A stretch of 64,000 bases of DNA from Neovahlkampfia damariscottae (GCA_016618085.1 JABLTG010000029.1:78152-142151), one strand, 5' to 3'. Positions 43,557 to 54,640 are shown, counted from the stretch's first letter. Numbers and translations: made by a program. Notes: a model not told the origin generated them from the sequence alone.

Positions 43557-45274
43557 TTATAAATTTTCCCACATATGTTCAATTCCAAAAATCATTTTTG
43601 AAAATTCTTTTGATTCTTCACTTTCTCCTTTCCAATCAATTTTAGATAATTTCCCAATGCAATCTGTATTTGGTCTTCTTGATGGATTTTTCACCCATTC
43701 AACAATAATATTCTGCGCACATAATCCTTCATAATGCATAATTACACCATGAACGAAATGTGGAAATTTCACGATATGTTGCAAATCATTCTTTTTAACT
43801 TTGTCATAATAAAATTCTGCAAAGAATAAAGGTGTTTGTGGATCCATTGCTCCATTCAATATCAAAAAAGGTTGACGAGTATTTGCGAAATTATTATGAT
43901 ATTGATCAGGTTTTGTAATGTCCCAATGTTCAACAAATCTTCTATGAGAAATTGATGTTTGAGGAGAGAACATATAATTTTCTTCTTTTTTCAATAATTT
44001 CTCAAGAGATGGGATTGTTCCATTGTATAAAAGTTCAGATAAACCAATATGAAGACCTAATATGAAGGAATAACCACCTCTATTTTCAGTTTTTGGTGAA
44101 ATGACACTTGCAAGTCGTTTCAAAATCACTTTATCCGCAGCATTGCATCTTTCAATTCTTTTGATAATTGGAGGTAAGAAATTAACTCTACCACCAGGTA
44201 TTGAAGCAATTAACATAAATAAAGAAGCCTTCATACTAACCTTATTGATTAATCTAAAAAATGTTAAAAAAAATAATTTTGATACTTGTAAAATTCTGAG
44301 CAATGATTTTTGTCAAATCCTTCGAATACCCTTTTTAATTTATTGACTGGATTCTTAATTTTCGATGAACAAAATGCATCTTTTTCACAAAGACCCAAAG
44401 ATTGCCTTCCTTGTTGATCAGCATATTTATCATAAGCAAGGAGTTGTGTATAAACAGGAGGAGCAACACCATCAAAAATAACCAAGTGATTACTTGTTGG
44501 ATAAAGTTGTAAGTATCTGTTCATCTTTAAAATAATATTAAAAGAAGTCAATCAGTCTTACAAGATACGCTCCATAAGAAACACCAAAAATTACAATTTT
44601 TTCATTCGCTGATATTCTTAAAGATTCAGCAACATTATAAACATCTCTTGCTGCTTCTGTTGGATTGAATGCATGAAATGAGGATCCATATTTTCCTTTG
44701 ACGAATTCCAAACATTCTTTGAACAATTTACCAGGTTTTGATAGTTCAACAGGCCAATCTGGATGATCTTCTTGGGGACATCTAAGAGGTGTTGAATGAC
44801 CAGTACCTCTGTGACTTGGAATTATAATGTCCATTTCTCCATTAAACATGTGATAGAGTTTAGTAGCAATTTCACCGTAATTTCTCCAATCAGCACCTCC
44901 ACCAGGACCACCATCATTAATCCAATACTAAAAACATGAGTTTTATCATTTGATTACTTGTCCTTTTCTATTTTTTGCTTGTAATCTTCTGACAAAAAAT
45001 GTGATATTTCTTCCAGTTGGATTTTTCCAAAAAGAAGGTACAGATGTATAAGCACATTCCATTTTCTGAAAAATTTAGAAATAAAAATGTTAAAAATTAC
45101 AATATTTGGGTCTAAAACAAACTTTTTTTTCTCCGAGAAATGAGGTGAAAAAGGAGTTGGAAACATAGAGTTGGAACTGTGTGTTTCTTCTGTTGGACAA
45201 GTGGTCCATTTCACAACAACTTGTGCAGATGTCAAGCAAAATAAAATGACTAAAACGACAACAACACCTTTCAT
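43557..45274 (-). CDS. Secreted S33-type serine peptidase (alpha/beta-hydrolase)
   Basis: Five exons (45274-45101, 45065-44958, 44927-44562, 44524-44286, 44253-43557) with introns of 30-37 nt give 527 residues. A signal peptide (MKGVVVVLVILFCLTSA) is followed by YWINDGGPGGG, PSHRGTGHS, the nucleophile elbow GVSYGAYL, the acid Asp in LNGAMDPQTP and the catalytic His in FPHFVHGVI. The triad is complete. S33 enzymes remove N-terminal residues or tripeptides; a lysosomal or extracellular role fits. The N-terminal ~55 residues are poorly conserved. Confidence 0.85.
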
Positions 45275-45689
45275 CAAGTAGCCAAATTAATCCTATTGGT
45301 ACAATTATTATGAACCTTCCAAATGTTTTATTCAATAAGAATCAAACCTAACTTCAATCAACTTTTTCTTGTTTAAATATGAAACTTGGGAAGTGTTTTT
45401 AGATCAATAATAATCAAAATTTCAATAGATTTGATATCTAATGTATAACTATTTTAACAATTCACAAAAACAATAAGTCGAAAACAAAATAATGTAATTT
45501 TCTTCAAATGCTTCATGTATTCAAAGTTCAATTGACTCAACGTGGAAACCAACTCGAGTTTTCTAAAAACTACTTTTTTTTTTTCTTAAATAATTTGTGA
45601 GGTTTTCTGAATAAAAGCTAAGAGCGATGATATTTTTTCTGCAAATCTGTGGAATCAACATGCTGGTGTTTGTTGTCTTCACAAAATAC
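45275..45689. other. Spacer with no supported gene
   Basis: About 415 bases of AT-rich sequence between the S33 peptidase start and the IPT/TIG remnant. It holds one ACCAATAGG element near the peptidase start and a 12-base T-run. I see no coding frame, RNA gene or repeat. Confidence 0.5.
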
Positions 45690-46290
45690 GTTCAGTTTGA
45701 TGTTCTTCATTTCCATAATTAATTAAAGAAATTTCACTTTCCGTTGAGTATTTCTGTTTCAATTCAAGATGCTGAAAACAATGGAAGATGAGCAATCGAT
45801 ATAATAGGTGAAATACAAATCAATTTTGAAGAATTAGTTGAGCAGTAGAAAGTATATTGTGATAATGATTGATCAACAAATTTCACGTTTGATGCTGTAT
45901 TTTCAAAATCATAAATAATCATTTCATTTCCACCTAAAGGTGTCCCGATTGAAGGTTCAAAAAAATTCTTGCTGACAATGTTAAACAATGCAGTATCTGT
46001 CATTCTTTTTCGAATTCCTTTAGTTTTCATTGAAATGGAAATTGAAGCTTTTCCTTCAATTAAAAGAATGATTGAATATGAAAAAGTTTGATGAACAATC
46101 AAGGCACCTATTTCCAATTGAGTAGAATTGTAACCATAATTGCAAAAGAATTCTGCATTTGATCCATAATATGTGTTGTATGAATATCCAGATGATATAA
46201 AAAAAATTGTAGTTCTATTTTGTTTGATAGCCAATGGTGCCAAAGAAAAAATATTCGTGTATTCTATTAAAATGTTAGGTTGAATAAATA
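45690..46290 (-). pseudogene. Fragment of an IPT/TIG-repeat surface protein
   Basis: About 175 residues without a start codon run from ~46290 to a stop at 45764, then continue in another frame (YSTESEISLINYGNEEH) to about 45690. The segment EPSIGTPLGGNEMIIYDF has the Gly-rich turn of IPT/TIG (immunoglobulin-like plexin/transcription factor) domains, with alternating strand-like segments around it. Missing both ends and frame-shifted, it looks like a relic of a larger repeat protein. Confidence 0.5.
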
Positions 46291-46309
46291 AGAGAGTTTT
46301 TTTTTCAGT

Positions 46310-46316
46310 CCAATCA
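46310..46316 (+). promoter_or_regulatory. CCAATCA one base before an ATG
   Basis: The element is preceded by a T-run and CAG and followed by AATG at 46318. If it marks the promoter, the leader is essentially absent; if the preceding CAG is a splice acceptor, the true first exon lies upstream. Confidence 0.4.
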
Positions 46317-46317
46317 A

Positions 46318-47310
46318 ATGCATTTTAGTTTCCAAAGTAGATCTACTGCATTTGCAGACGATGAAGTTTCATTTCTCACTTCAAACTCAACCAAAACATT
46401 GTTAGCAATAGGATTTATCACTGGAAAGATTCAAATTAAAAATTTCTTCACTCTTGAAACTTACTTTGAATATATTGGACATGAACATAAAATTTTGAGT
46501 TTAATTTTTTCAAAAGATGGTAAAAATTTATATTCAGGAGATAATGCTGGTGAAATTATTCAATTTAATTTAGACATGAGAGCAATTATTTTTGTTGGTT
46601 CAGGAAAAGGATGGGTACGTCAACTGTTAATTTTTGAAAATAGTCTCATTTCCATCAGTGATTCTGAAGTTGTTTTTTGGAATTTACTGTCTTATGAATT
46701 GGAAAAAACTATATCTTGTCAAAATCATGGTGGAAATTGTATTAACAAGAATGAAAAAGAACTAATTTTGATTTCATATTATGATATGTCAGTGGTTGAT
46801 TTGGAGACAAAAGAAATGAAGAAAAAATCAAGTTTGCATAAATTTAGTCATAAAGTGATGTCTTCAAATCGTCCAAATATCCATTTTGTCAGTAGAAGAA
46901 GATACGGAACATCATCAATATTTGAATTTAACATGAAAAATTCTGAGATTAGAAATATCACTGATGATGAAAAAGAGCATTCAAACATTTATGTAAAAGG
47001 AAATTTCCTGTATTTAGTACGTGAAGATGGTCTCATTCGAGTTTTGGATTGTTTGAATTTTGAAGAATTGTACAAAATTGAAACAGGTGAAATGATCAAA
47101 TACACTTGGATAGATGAAATACAGAACAATTTAACCATTATATCTTTAAATCAGATTATAAAAGAAGATGGTGAAAATGAAATTGATTTAAAATTTGTTT
47201 CTGTCAAAAATATTTTGAATATGAAAAAAGTGCTTACAAGAGGAAAGGATTTCAATTTGAATTTTCGTTTCAGGACACCATCCAAATTTAGATTTCCTTT
47301 TGGAAAATAG
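46318..47310 (+). CDS. WD40-repeat protein
   Basis: Single exon, 330 residues. WD40-type units are visible (GHEHKILSLIFSKDGKNLYS, DNAGEIIQFNL, DSEVVFWNL, REDGLIRVLDCL), enough for about six or seven degenerate blades. No other domain. Likely a scaffold in a complex; partner unknown. Confidence 0.75.
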   Translation: MHFSFQSRSTAFADDEVSFLTSNSTKTLLAIGFITGKIQIKNFFTLETYFEYIGHEHKILSLIFSKDGKNLYSGDNAGEIIQFNLDMRAIIFVGSGKGWVRQLLIFENSLISISDSEVVFWNLLSYELEKTISCQNHGGNCINKNEKELILISYYDMSVVDLETKEMKKKSSLHKFSHKVMSSNRPNIHFVSRRRYGTSSIFEFNMKNSEIRNITDDEKEHSNIYVKGNFLYLVREDGLIRVLDCLNFEELYKIETGEMIKYTWIDEIQNNLTIISLNQIIKEDGENEIDLKFVSVKNILNMKKVLTRGKDFNLNFRFRTPSKFRFPFGK

Positions 47311-47537
47311 CAAATAAATCAGGTTTTTAAGAGATGATCGAATTGTCCAACAGTCTTATTCTTTGAAGAAATAATTCTTGAACCCAAGAATTACCATTCA
47401 CATTTATCTGTGTATTTCTGTTATTTTGAATCTCAACCGATTTTTCTTTTCTTTTTTTGGTCAACCGAAAAATCGGTTGATTGGGCGAATATAAAAAACA
47501 AGCATTCATTGGATGATTTTTTCATCAACAGAAAACA

Positions 47538-48722
47538 ATGGAAGAAGAAACTGCAAAAATTGAAGCAACTATTCAAGATGCAAAAGTAACAGAATTAACA
47601 AAAGAAACTATTGAAGTTCCAAAAAGTTACTTGGAGTACGATTTAAAACCACTTTTAGTGGGACCTCAAAAAATTGTTTTTTACAATGCACAAAACCCAA
47701 AATTTTATAAAGAAGTTTTGAAAGTTCAAAAACCGATAGTAAAGATGTGGTTATTAAGAAAAAACAAAGAACTCAATTATGTCACCAAAAGATCCTTAGA
47801 AGAAGCTTTTAGAATGAACATTCTACTTGAAAATGTTCTGATTGATGATTTAGATTTAGTTTTGAATATTGATGGAAAACAATTAAATTATAAAGGTGTA
47901 GAAATGTCAATTGAAGAATTACCTCAAGTTTGTATTCCAAGATTTGGAGCAACAGTTGATTACTTTTCATTGGTGATTCTCAGACAACTTGAACAATTTG
48001 GTGTTAAAATTTTGAATGATGTGAAAAGTTTGGAAATCTCAAAAGATAAATTAATGACCATGCAAGTGTTTGCTAATACAAATATTCCAATTCCAAAGAC
48101 GATGTACGCAAAATTCCCAATTGACGCAAAAGCAGTAACTGCTGTTTTCGGAGATTATCCAATTATATTGAAATTGGCTTCAAGTTCACAAGGAAATGGT
48201 GTTATGCAAATTTATAACGAAGATAACTTGAAAGATCTTGCAAGTAATCAATATTTCATTTCTTAATTTTTTCAAGATTTGATTGACAAAACCAATCCAA
48301 TCATTCTTCAAGAATTTATTAAAAAATCAAGTGGAAAAGATGTCAGAGTTTTAGTTGTTGGTGATAAAGTTGTTGGTGGAATGAAAAGACAAACCTCTGC
48401 AAAAAATCAATTCAAATCAAACTTCCATCAAGGTGGTTCAGTCAAGAAAGTCCCAGTTAATGAAGAATTGGCTGAATTAGCAATTGAAGCAACAAAAACT
48501 GTTGGACTTCATATTGCAGGTATTGATTTTTTATTAGATGAGGATACATACAAAATTTGTGAAATCAATGCATCACCTGGTTTTGAAGGTTTTGAAAAAG
48601 CCACTGGAACAAATGTCGGAAAAACTATTTTGGATTATGCTCTTACTCAATGTGAAATTGTTAAAACAAAAGAAAAAAAAAACAAAAAAGTTAAAATCAT
48701 GAAAGAACACATTGATGAATAA
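47538..48722 (+). CDS. RimK-like ATP-grasp ligase
   Basis: Two exons (47538-48243, 48277-48722) with a 33-nt intron give 383 residues. An N-terminal domain is followed by ATP-grasp features: KLMTMQVFANTNIPIPKTM, YPIILKLASSSQGNGV, the metal-binding FLLDEDTYKICEINASPGF and GKDVRVLVVGDKVVGGMKR. The family adds Glu or other amino acids to carboxyl groups (RimK, RIMKLA). The Lys-rich C-terminus is an extension. The specific substrate cannot be inferred. Confidence 0.85.
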
Positions 48723-48768
48723 ATTTTATTCTTTTTATTTTCAACCAATCATAATCAACCATAACTAA

Positions 48769-49819
48769 ATGGAAAAGTGAGAAGAAATAAAAAATCTAAA
48801 AATTAGAATCAAACTTGCTTGTGTTCCTGAACATTTTTCAATACCTTTGCATGAAGGAGTTGAATCTGGTATTTTTAAAGAATTAAATTTGGATGTTGAA
48901 ATTCAAGAGTACTCGAGAGGTTTAGTTTTTTTGATAAATTTTTATTTTTAGGAACTGGTTCTATGTGTAAAGGTTTACAAAATAAAAAAGTTGATGTCGC
49001 AATCGCTCTTACAGAAGGTTTAATTTCTGATTTAATTTTAAATAAATCAAACTTTAAAATTATTGGTACTTATGTTGATTCATCACTTTGCTGGGGTTAC
49101 ATCAGTGAAATTAATTCACCTATAAAAACCACAACAGATTTGAAAGGCAAAAATTTTGGAATTTCAAGATTTGTATAGGTTTCTTTTTTTTTTAACATTT
49201 TGTCAGGGAAGTGGTTCTCATATTATGTCTTATCTTTTATCAAAACAAAATGGTTGGAATACAGAAAAAGATATTACTTTCAAAGGTAAAAAAAGAATTT
49301 TTTTTGTGTTAAATTTTATCCGAAAAAGTGAAAGGAGGTTTAGGTGAATTACTTGATGGAATTTATGATGGATCAACTGATACATTTTTATGGGAAAGAT
49401 TCATGTTGAAACAATTTGTAGTTGAAAAAAAAGTGAAATATGTTGGAGAAATAGTCACACCATGGTATTTGAAAAACAAAATTTAATCTTACAGGCCTTG
49501 TTTCATGATTGCAGCAACAGACGATTTTATTGCATCAAATGCTGATAGTTTAGTGAAATTAATGAAAGGAATTCAAAAATCATGCGAAAATTTCAAAACA
49601 AATAAGAAATCTTCTTTAGAATCAATCTCAAAAAAATGTACTTTGGATGAAGAAGATTCAAATTTTTGGTTCAATGAAGTTCAATTTAGTAAAGATTCAA
49701 AAATTAGCAAAAAAGTTTTGAAGTTTACAATGAATACTTTAGTAGAATGTGGAGTGATCAAACAAACTGTAGACATTGAAAATTTGATTGAAAAAGATTT
49801 GACACAATTGAAGGAATAA
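48769..49819 (+). CDS. Ca3427-like periplasmic-binding-protein-fold protein
   Basis: Six exons (48769-48776, 48807-48919, 48952-49172, 49207-49285, 49329-49464, 49495-49819) with introns of 30-43 nt give 293 residues. The first exon carries only eight bases. VPEHFSIPLHEG, VDVAIALTEGLI, GTYVDSSLCWGY, RFGSGSHIMSYLLS, DTFLWERFML and IVTPWPCFMI match Candida Ca3427 and NMT1/THI5-type binding folds. There is no signal peptide, so the protein should be cytosolic, perhaps binding a thiamine-pathway or sulfonate-like ligand. CCAATCA at 48745. Confidence 0.85.
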
Positions 49820-49831
49820 ATTGAAATTTGT

Positions 49832-50998
49832 TTACAATTTTGAACTTGTGAATTGTAAATTATCTTGAAGAATAGTAACGAAATTCTTGACAGATTTGTT
49901 TTGAAAAATGATTTCAAAAAGTGTTTTGAAAAGTGGAAATTCTTCCAATTTGTTTTTTTGTTCTAAAACTTCAACAACTTCTTTCAATGTTAAAGTTCCT
50001 TGTAATTTTTGTCCATTCAACATTTCAGTTTCCAATTCATCCATTGATTTACCTGTTTTTGCGAATTGTGTTGAAACTTTATAATTTCGACCTGCATAAC
50101 ATGTTGTAATCAAATCTGCAATTCCACAACTTTCGAAATAAACTTCATCTTTGGAATCTTTGAAAAATAACTTTGTAAATTTCTTCATTTCTTCTAAGCC
50201 TATTCTAATAATTGTTGATTTAGCATTTGATCCTAAACCAAGTCCATCAGAGAATCCACACCCTAAAGCAACAATATTTTTTGTTGCTTGAATTATTTTA
50301 ATCCCAAATGATTAAGTTACCTCCACATACTTCTACACCAGCTATGTCATCCAAATAATTGATTTTGAAATTTTTGGTGTTGAATAATTCACGAAGAATG
50401 GTTGCATTTTTTTTGTTTGAATAACCAAGAGTTGATTCACAGAATAATTCTTTAGCTACTTCAGATGCAATATTTGCACCCATTAAAACGCTCACATCAA
50501 TTCCTAGAAGATCTTCAATTGTTTTTGATATCAAATCTGGACCTTCAATTCCAATGTGTAAACCTTTGATCAAAGAAACACCAATTGTGGTATTTTTGTT
50601 GATGTGATCTTTAATATCTTTACATATTTTACCTATTTAAAGTTAATAAAGCAAAATAAAATCGTTTACCTAAAAATTGATGTGGCAACACAAAGACTAA
50701 GATGTTTGAATTTTTAATGGCATCAATCAAGTTTGGATTTGCAATAATATTCTCTGGTAGTTTAATACCAGGTAAATATTTCACATTTTCATGTTTTTCA
50801 TTGATAATTTCAGTTAAATTTTTTCCTTCAATTTTTTCTTCATACACCCACATTTGAACTTTTTCTTCAAATTTTGAAGATAATTTTTTGGTGTTGTTTC
50901 CAATGATTTTTGCAATTGCAGAGCCCCAATTTCCTATTTTTTAGTTGTTTTTTTGAAATACCTGACCCAATAATTGTGACTTTTTTCAGTTGACTAAT
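49832..50998 (-). CDS. NAD-dependent glycerol-3-phosphate dehydrogenase, apparently without an ATG start
   Basis: Four exons (50998-50962, 50933-50670, 50632-50321, 50286-49832) with introns of 28-37 nt give 355 residues. [16 protein letters not shown] is the NAD-binding GxGxxG loop, followed by [27 protein letters not shown], the catalytic Lys in [13 protein letters not shown] and [13 protein letters not shown]. It makes glycerol-3-phosphate from DHAP. In frame upstream of SQLKKVTII the expected ATG position holds ATT, and no in-frame ATG exists before a stop (see findings). The divergent neighbour at 51036 also lacks an ATG. Confidence 0.88.
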
Positions 50999-51035
50999 GT
51001 TTGTCCGTTTGTTCCAAAGAAAAATTTTGGTTGGA

Positions 51036-51474
51036 TAAAACAAAGAAAAATCAAAGTTTCTTTATTACCAACACCAATTGTTGAAAAAGTAAAATCTCCA
51101 GAAATTGATGGAATATTTTTTACTCCAAATTGTTATTTTTGCTTTCACAAAACTCAGCATTATTTCAAGATGTTCAAATTGTAGCTGAAGAAAAAATTTT
51201 ATGTGGAGTAACTTTAACACCCACAAAACTTTCAAATTTAAGAAACATTGTGTTGAGTTCACAAATAAAAAAAAAACTGCAGCATTCATTCGCACTTTAA
51301 TGGATCACTTAAATGAAAAAGAAATAAGTTTAAATCAAAAAGATACAATGGAGAGAAGATTATGTTGAAGAAATTATTGGTTTTTTGAAAGAAGAATTAG
51401 AAATTTCAGAACAATCTGCTAAAGAATTATTGAACAATTGGAGATCAAACCAAAATAGAATAAAAAAGGAATAA
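51036..51474 (+). pseudogene. Decayed gene of unknown function
   Basis: Coding-like stretches in three frames: KVSLLPTPIVEKVKSPEIDG, then LFQDVQIVAEEKILCGVTLT, then AAFIRTLMDHLNEKEISLN and finally EDYVEEIIGFLKEELEI with NWRSNQNRIKKE before a TAA. The changes fall at ~51130-51156 (possibly a 26-nt intron), at an A-run near 51270 and near 51350. An ATA occupies the start position right after a TTGGTTGG element. I recognise no family. Confidence 0.45.
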
Positions 51475-51512
51475 GAAATTTCCATTTTTATTCGGATGTT
51501 TGATTTTTATAA

Positions 51513-51660
51513 TTTTCCAGAGAAAATTCCAGGTTGACCAAAATTCAGCAATTTACTTTTACCTGGAAAACCTGATTTTCCAGGTTCTTTTTTTTCCAGG
51601 GTAAATTCTACCTGGAAATTTCGAAATTTCCAGGATCAACCTGGAAAAATAGGTGGAAAA
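51513..51660. repeat. Nested foldback (inverted-repeat) element built on TTCCAGG/CCTGGAA
   Basis: Seven copies of CCTGGAA or its complement are nested within ~150 bases. They include a perfect 24-bp palindrome centred near 51621 (arms CCTGGAAATTTC and GAAATTTCCAGG), a hairpin at ~51561-51585 (ACCTGGAAAA ... TTTTCCAGGT) and an outer pair TTCCAGGTTGA at ~51528 with TCAACCTGGAA at ~51635. It sits between the 3' ends of two convergent genes. It could be a miniature foldback transposon or a 3'-end structure. Confidence 0.8.
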
Positions 51661-51757
51661 TTTTTTTTTGTGTTTCAGAATTTTTTTTTGGGTTTTTTTT
51701 TTGTTGGAATGTAGAATCTGATTGGACAAATAAGATAAACAGAATTTATTGAAATTT

Positions 51758-52003
51758 TCATCTTCTTGATGATGCAATGAAATCTCCTTCCAATTCTCTG
51801 AAAGAAACAAGAGAATCAAAATATTGGTTCAACTTTGAAACTTTTGTTTTCAGTTCATGAATTTGTTGTTGAATGATATCACTCTTTTGATCTATTCTAT
51901 TGAAACTATCAGATACTTTTTCTTCAAATTCTTTGAGAAATTGATAAAAGTGCTGATATTCTACTTGAGTTGAATTATTTTCTTTGACTCTTTCTTCGCT
52001 CAT
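51758..52003 (-). CDS. Small coiled-coil protein
   Basis: 81 residues from the ATG at 52003 (MSEERVKENN). About 60 residues form a heptad-like helix (DIIQQQIHELKTKVSKLNQY), reminiscent of small subunits of tethering or BLOC-type complexes, but not assignable. The spacing to neighbours is normal for the window. Confidence 0.5.
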   Translation of the reverse strand: MSEERVKENNSTQVEYQHFYQFLKEFEEKVSDSFNRIDQKSDIIQQQIHELKTKVSKLNQYFDSLVSFRELEGDFIASSRR

Positions 52004-52107
52004 CCTTATCTTCAAGTTCTGTAGAACAACTCAATACTAGGTTATTAGTGGAAGATATTGTAAGGAAAATTTTTTGAGGTAAAAATTCAATTTTGAAAGG
52101 AAAATTT

Positions 52108-54037
52108 TTATCCCAAAAAATGAGGACGAATTTGAAGGATGTAGAGAGTAGAATTTTTCATGATGAATTCAATATTTACACAATTTGATCCTTCTTCTTT
52201 CCATGATTCGGAAATTTCACTTCTATCAATTTTAATGAAATTTTTGTACAACATTTCTCCTTCTGTAATTGACATTAATGGATCATTGGACAAATCACTT
52301 TTTGAAATTATTTCTTGAACAATTGCTCCAAAATTATGAAATAATATCACTTGTTCTGGGAACCCCCCACTTGAATCAGTTACATATCCGCTGGTCGGTT
52401 GAATATTTATCATAACAGGATCAAAATCTCTATTGAAAATAAAATTAGCATTTAAATGAGATTTACTCATATCTATGTGATTTTGTTAGTGCTACACCAC
52501 TAAATTTAATGTTTGATATGTATGGTTGGATTAAAATGGCCATTCCAACTTTTGAATGATCAATTTTAAACTTATTTCTTTCTCCAATCGCATGAGGTGA
52601 ATAAATACTTTTCCAGATCGATTTAATTGTAAATTGTATATCACTAGGATTTGTCACTTTGATTGATTGATACAAACCAGCACCATTGAAATTTGGTAAA
52701 TCTTCAGCATTACTACTTGATCTCTAAAAAATGAATTATTTGATGGAATTTGTTACAAAAATATATTGTTCTTTTTTCATGTATTTTTTAATTTTCTTTA
52801 ACAATTTTTGATTTATCTTAATTGAATCTATTTGTTCTTGAATCTCTTCCAATTTGAAATTGGAGTCTAAAAGTGGTTGTAGATGACGATGAAATTCACT
52901 AAATGGAATAACCATACCTTCATCGTATATTTTAACATTTTTTGAGAATTTCATGTCATTGAATTCAACTAAATTTGACGCCTTGATTCCACAATTTTCT
53001 ATATTGCAATCAGATAGTTTTAATAACTGTTTTGTTGATTCAAAATCTGGTTCAGGAATGTCAATTTTTGGATAAATAATCTTTTTTAGTTTAATCTTTG
53101 GAGTTTTTATCAATGTGAAATTGGTGTCTTTGGTTTCAAATTTTACAAAATCATGTTCTTTAATGGTTAGAGTGTCGAAGATATTTCTAATGAATGCATT
53201 TGGAATTTTTCGATTACTGCTCAAAAGAACAATGTGTGATAATGGTGATTGAAATTTTGATGTGATTATTCCAGCAGATAATGGTAAATAGTTTGGAATA
53301 TGATCCATCAATACAATATCATTTTCAGTGATGTTTTTAAGTTTCATTTCATAATCCGGGTCTACTTTTTTTAGAATTTTGAAATATCCAACACTTGATG
53401 CTGAAAAATATGAAATGAAATCTAATTGTTTGTACAAAAAATTCGTTGAAATGACTTTCATTTTTTCATCCAATAAAATTTTTGAATTTATTTCGGATTG
53501 AATTGAATTTGTGCGAAAGTAAAAAGTTTCTTTGAAATAAATCTTTGAAATAATCAATTTCATCAACTCTAATAAACTTTTTGGAACCAAATTATCTTCT
53601 GGACATAACTCGAAAGTGTAAATATTCATTGAATTGATTTTGGTCAAAGTACCCAAAATGAATTGTCTTTCTGGTGATTCATGATAATTAATTGAGTTGA
53701 AGTATTCAAGTGATACCTTTTTATCATACTTTTCAATCCAGTCAAGGTGATTGGTAAACTTCTTTGTGTTCAAAAAAATTAATAGTTTTGATTTGATGAT
53801 ATAAACCACTTTTATCAATTGAGTGTCCGAAAAAATAATAATATCTGTTGGTTTTTTTGAAAGTAAATCCCATTCTCTTTCATTTTTTATTTCTAACAAA
53901 AATTCCTGGTTATTTTTGATCATCATGTTGAAGTTGTTTGTTGAGTTTCCAGAAATAATTGATGAATTTATTGAATTTCCTAATGAGATGTTCACAACTA
54001 TCATGAATAATGAAAGTTGAATGAAAAAGGAATTCAT
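52108..54037 (-). CDS. Secreted PEP/pyruvate-binding (PPDK N-domain) protein
   Basis: Exon 1 runs 54037-52757 and exon 2 52723-52108, with a 33-nt intron. A signal peptide (MNSFFIQLSLFMIVVNIS) opens the protein. Residues ~220-310 resemble the mobile phosphohistidine domain with the expected His in SPLSHIVLLSSN, preceding an ATP-grasp PPDK N-domain (RSSSNAEDLPNFNGAGLY; FIMKNSTLYILQIRP). This reversed order is known in large bacterial and ciliate exported dikinase-like proteins. One frame break at the T-run 52481-52484 (one base too many) separates GVALT from the rest. A cytosolic ATP-dependent reaction is puzzling for a secreted protein. Confidence 0.7.
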
Positions 54038-54059
54038 GGTTGAAATGTCACCCAAATTT

Positions 54060-54640
54060 TTTGTGGTTGTTATTGAGTTTCATTTGAGTACTAAATTTAG
54101 TTAAAGTACATGAGATTCACTTTACCTTGCTGCAAATGTTAAATAGTACAATTATTTTTAAACCAATCACAAATGCTGTTCAAAAAAACATGAGTTTCAG
54201 CAAGAAAAGAAAATACGACTAAATTGTAGAAACTGCTTCACATTCACAAAAATATGCAAAACCAACTATTGATTTTACGTTCAAAAAACTTTGGAAATGA
54301 CCGTAACAAAAAATTACGATTAACAAGAAAAGGTTGAAAAGTTGTTCTTAGACTATTCAGATTTTTCAAAGGAAGACATGCTCAAATAAAATAAGGTTAT
54401 TAGGTTATGTTAAATTATAATAAACTAAATTCAATACAGAAGAAATGAATTCATAGTGTCTAGAGCATTGCAGAATAATGGATTGGAAATATGTAACAAA
54501 GATTTTGGCAAGAAATAAACATATATTGTCATCAGTGCTGTGAAACAGAACAAAAAATCAATTTATTCCTTGGGTTTTTCTAGATGACATTTGAAAAACC
54601 AAACATCAATTCATTTGTCATTTTTGACCAATGATTGTGA
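54060..54640. other. 580-bp spacer with possible gene debris
   Basis: Between the secreted PEP-binding gene and the SPFH gene. An ACCAATCACAAATG at ~54165 is followed by a short frame (MSFSKKRKYD), then other-frame pieces such as VEKLFLDYSDFSKEDMLK near 54330. These look like a decayed small gene but nothing can be reconstructed. No RNA gene seen. Confidence 0.35.

Noticed and set aside
50990-51184. Plus-strand frame starting upstream of 51000 (over the dehydrogenase start) as an intact gene
   Set aside because: No ATG in frame, ends early, and the better-looking coding continues in other frames, so only a decayed gene is supported.
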